From: Paraburkholderia sp. CNPSo 3272
GTDB lineage: Bacteria > Pseudomonadota > Gammaproteobacteria > Burkholderiales > Burkholderiaceae
Direction of reading: 5' to 3'
Assembly (NCBI RefSeq): GCF_024206495.1
Contig: NZ_JAMBPQ010000014.1
Location: 62,001-126,000, forward strand
DNA length: 64,000 bases
Of this stretch, positions 63,590 to 64,000 are shown in pieces (within the stretch, counting starts at the first letter, position 1; each line of letters starts with the position of its first letter). The notes beneath the pieces were generated by a model. The model did not search any database. It was not told the origin of the DNA and worked only from the letters and a program-made list of their open reading frames with translations. Position numbers and translations under genes: made by a program.

Positions 63590-64000
63590 ATGAAGCTCAA
63601 GATTGGTGCACGACTAATGGCCACATTCGGTGTGGTTCTGGCTTTTCTGTTCGCGATTTGCGTGACAGCCACCGTGCAGATGGCGCGCATGAGCGCAACG
63701 ACGCAAACCATCGTCAACATTCGCGCCCAAGAACTCAAACTGGTGAACTCGATTCGAGAAGCGACGCTCAAACGGACGGTCTTGCTTTACACAGCGCTCG
63801 ACGAACCCACACCTGAAGCTCAACAAGCGGCCCTCGAACAGGCGCAGGAAATTGGCGATCAGCTCCCCCCGATCTATCAAGCCATCCCTAGTCTGCTCAC
63901 GACGGCCGCCGGCCACGCTAGCTTTGACCGCCTGATGCAGGCGCGTGAGCTTTATCGGGAAGCAACGAAGCCCGTGTTTGCCCAATTGGCGGCGCACGAT
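63590..64000 (+). CDS. Methyl-accepting chemotaxis protein (N-terminal part, runs off the window)
   Basis: The first 137 residues of a chemoreceptor. MKLKIGARLMATFGVVLAFLFAICVTATVQ is the usual N-terminal anchor (TM1), followed by a helical periplasmic ligand domain with LVNSIREATLKRTV, similar to the four-helix sensor of many Burkholderiales receptors. AGGTGA 7 bp before the ATG supports the start. The HAMP and signalling domains are outside the window. Confidence 0.85.
   Translation, partial: MKLKIGARLMATFGVVLAFLFAICVTATVQMARMSATTQTIVNIRAQELKLVNSIREATLKRTVLLYTALDEPTPEAQQAALEQAQEIGDQLPPIYQAIPSLLTTAAGHASFDRLMQARELYREATKPVFAQLAAHD

Overview
The window looks like a chromosomal segment of a Burkholderiales bacterium of the Burkholderia/Paraburkholderia/Caballeronia type. 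This rests on high GC content, two Burkholderia-type trimeric porins, three small DUF4148-type secreted proteins, several LysR regulators and tripartite NodT/RND efflux systems. I saw no rRNA, tRNA, CRISPR array, transposase or integrase. Genus assignment is an inference from gene content.

Layout. (1) 1-3 kb: the 3' part of an efflux outer-membrane factor, an overlapping MarR regulator and a convergent FUSC membrane protein. (2) 3.3-7.5 kb: porin, APC amino-acid permease and LysR regulator. (3) 7.7-11.3 kb: a candidate sRNA with a strong terminator, a hypothetical protein, and an OmpR-type response regulator and kinase pair followed by a second regulator whose receiver has lost its phosphorylation residues. 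(4) 11.7-13.5 kb: DUF4148 protein and porin. (5) 13.7-23.9 kb: a molybdenum-respiration block. A MocR-type regulator diverges from a probable six-gene operon, FdhF/YdeP molybdo-oxidoreductase, cytochrome bd/CIO oxidase subunits I and II, moaA, moaE, moaD. A convergent molybdate/tungstate-type binding protein and permease follow. (6) 24-28.4 kb: D-Ala-D-Ala carboxypeptidase, a broken CFA-synthase-like gene, a DUF1275 protein and a FUSC-like protein. (7) 28.8-34.7 kb: a catabolic cluster (MFS importer, LysR, amidase, Tat-type carboxylesterase) ending in amidase and LysR debris. (8) 34.8-40.7 kb: an RND efflux operon. (9) 41.2-47.3 kb: malic enzyme, NDH-2, AEC carrier and a class II fumarase with an N-terminal export signal. 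(10) 47.3-54.6 kb: esterase debris, DUF4148 genes, a response regulator, a hybrid kinase, a CheY-like protein and lrgAB. (11) 54.8-64 kb: an extra FtsI-type PBP, ThiM, rubredoxin, a beta-hydroxyacid dehydrogenase, a CLC protein, a bicupin, LysR genes (one truncated) and the start of a chemotaxis receptor.

Two gene sets read as coherent systems. In 13.7-23.9 kb, the oxidoreductase, its quinol oxidase, three Moco enzymes and metal import sit together, which suggests a dedicated Mo-dependent oxidase chain to O2. In 41.2-47.3 kb, an apparently exported fumarase, an AEC carrier, malic enzyme and NDH-2 could turn external fumarate into pyruvate, NADH and then quinol. The nearby lrgAB pair belongs to a family that includes pyruvate transporters. 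Both are inferences from context.

The window also holds several decayed or duplicated pieces. These are a response-regulator copy with an internal deletion, an esterase fragment, amidase, LysR and CFA-synthase fragments, a roughly 190-bp intergenic repeat in two copies, and a roughly 135-bp repeat in two copies that carries the same promoter-like sequence in front of two unrelated genes.
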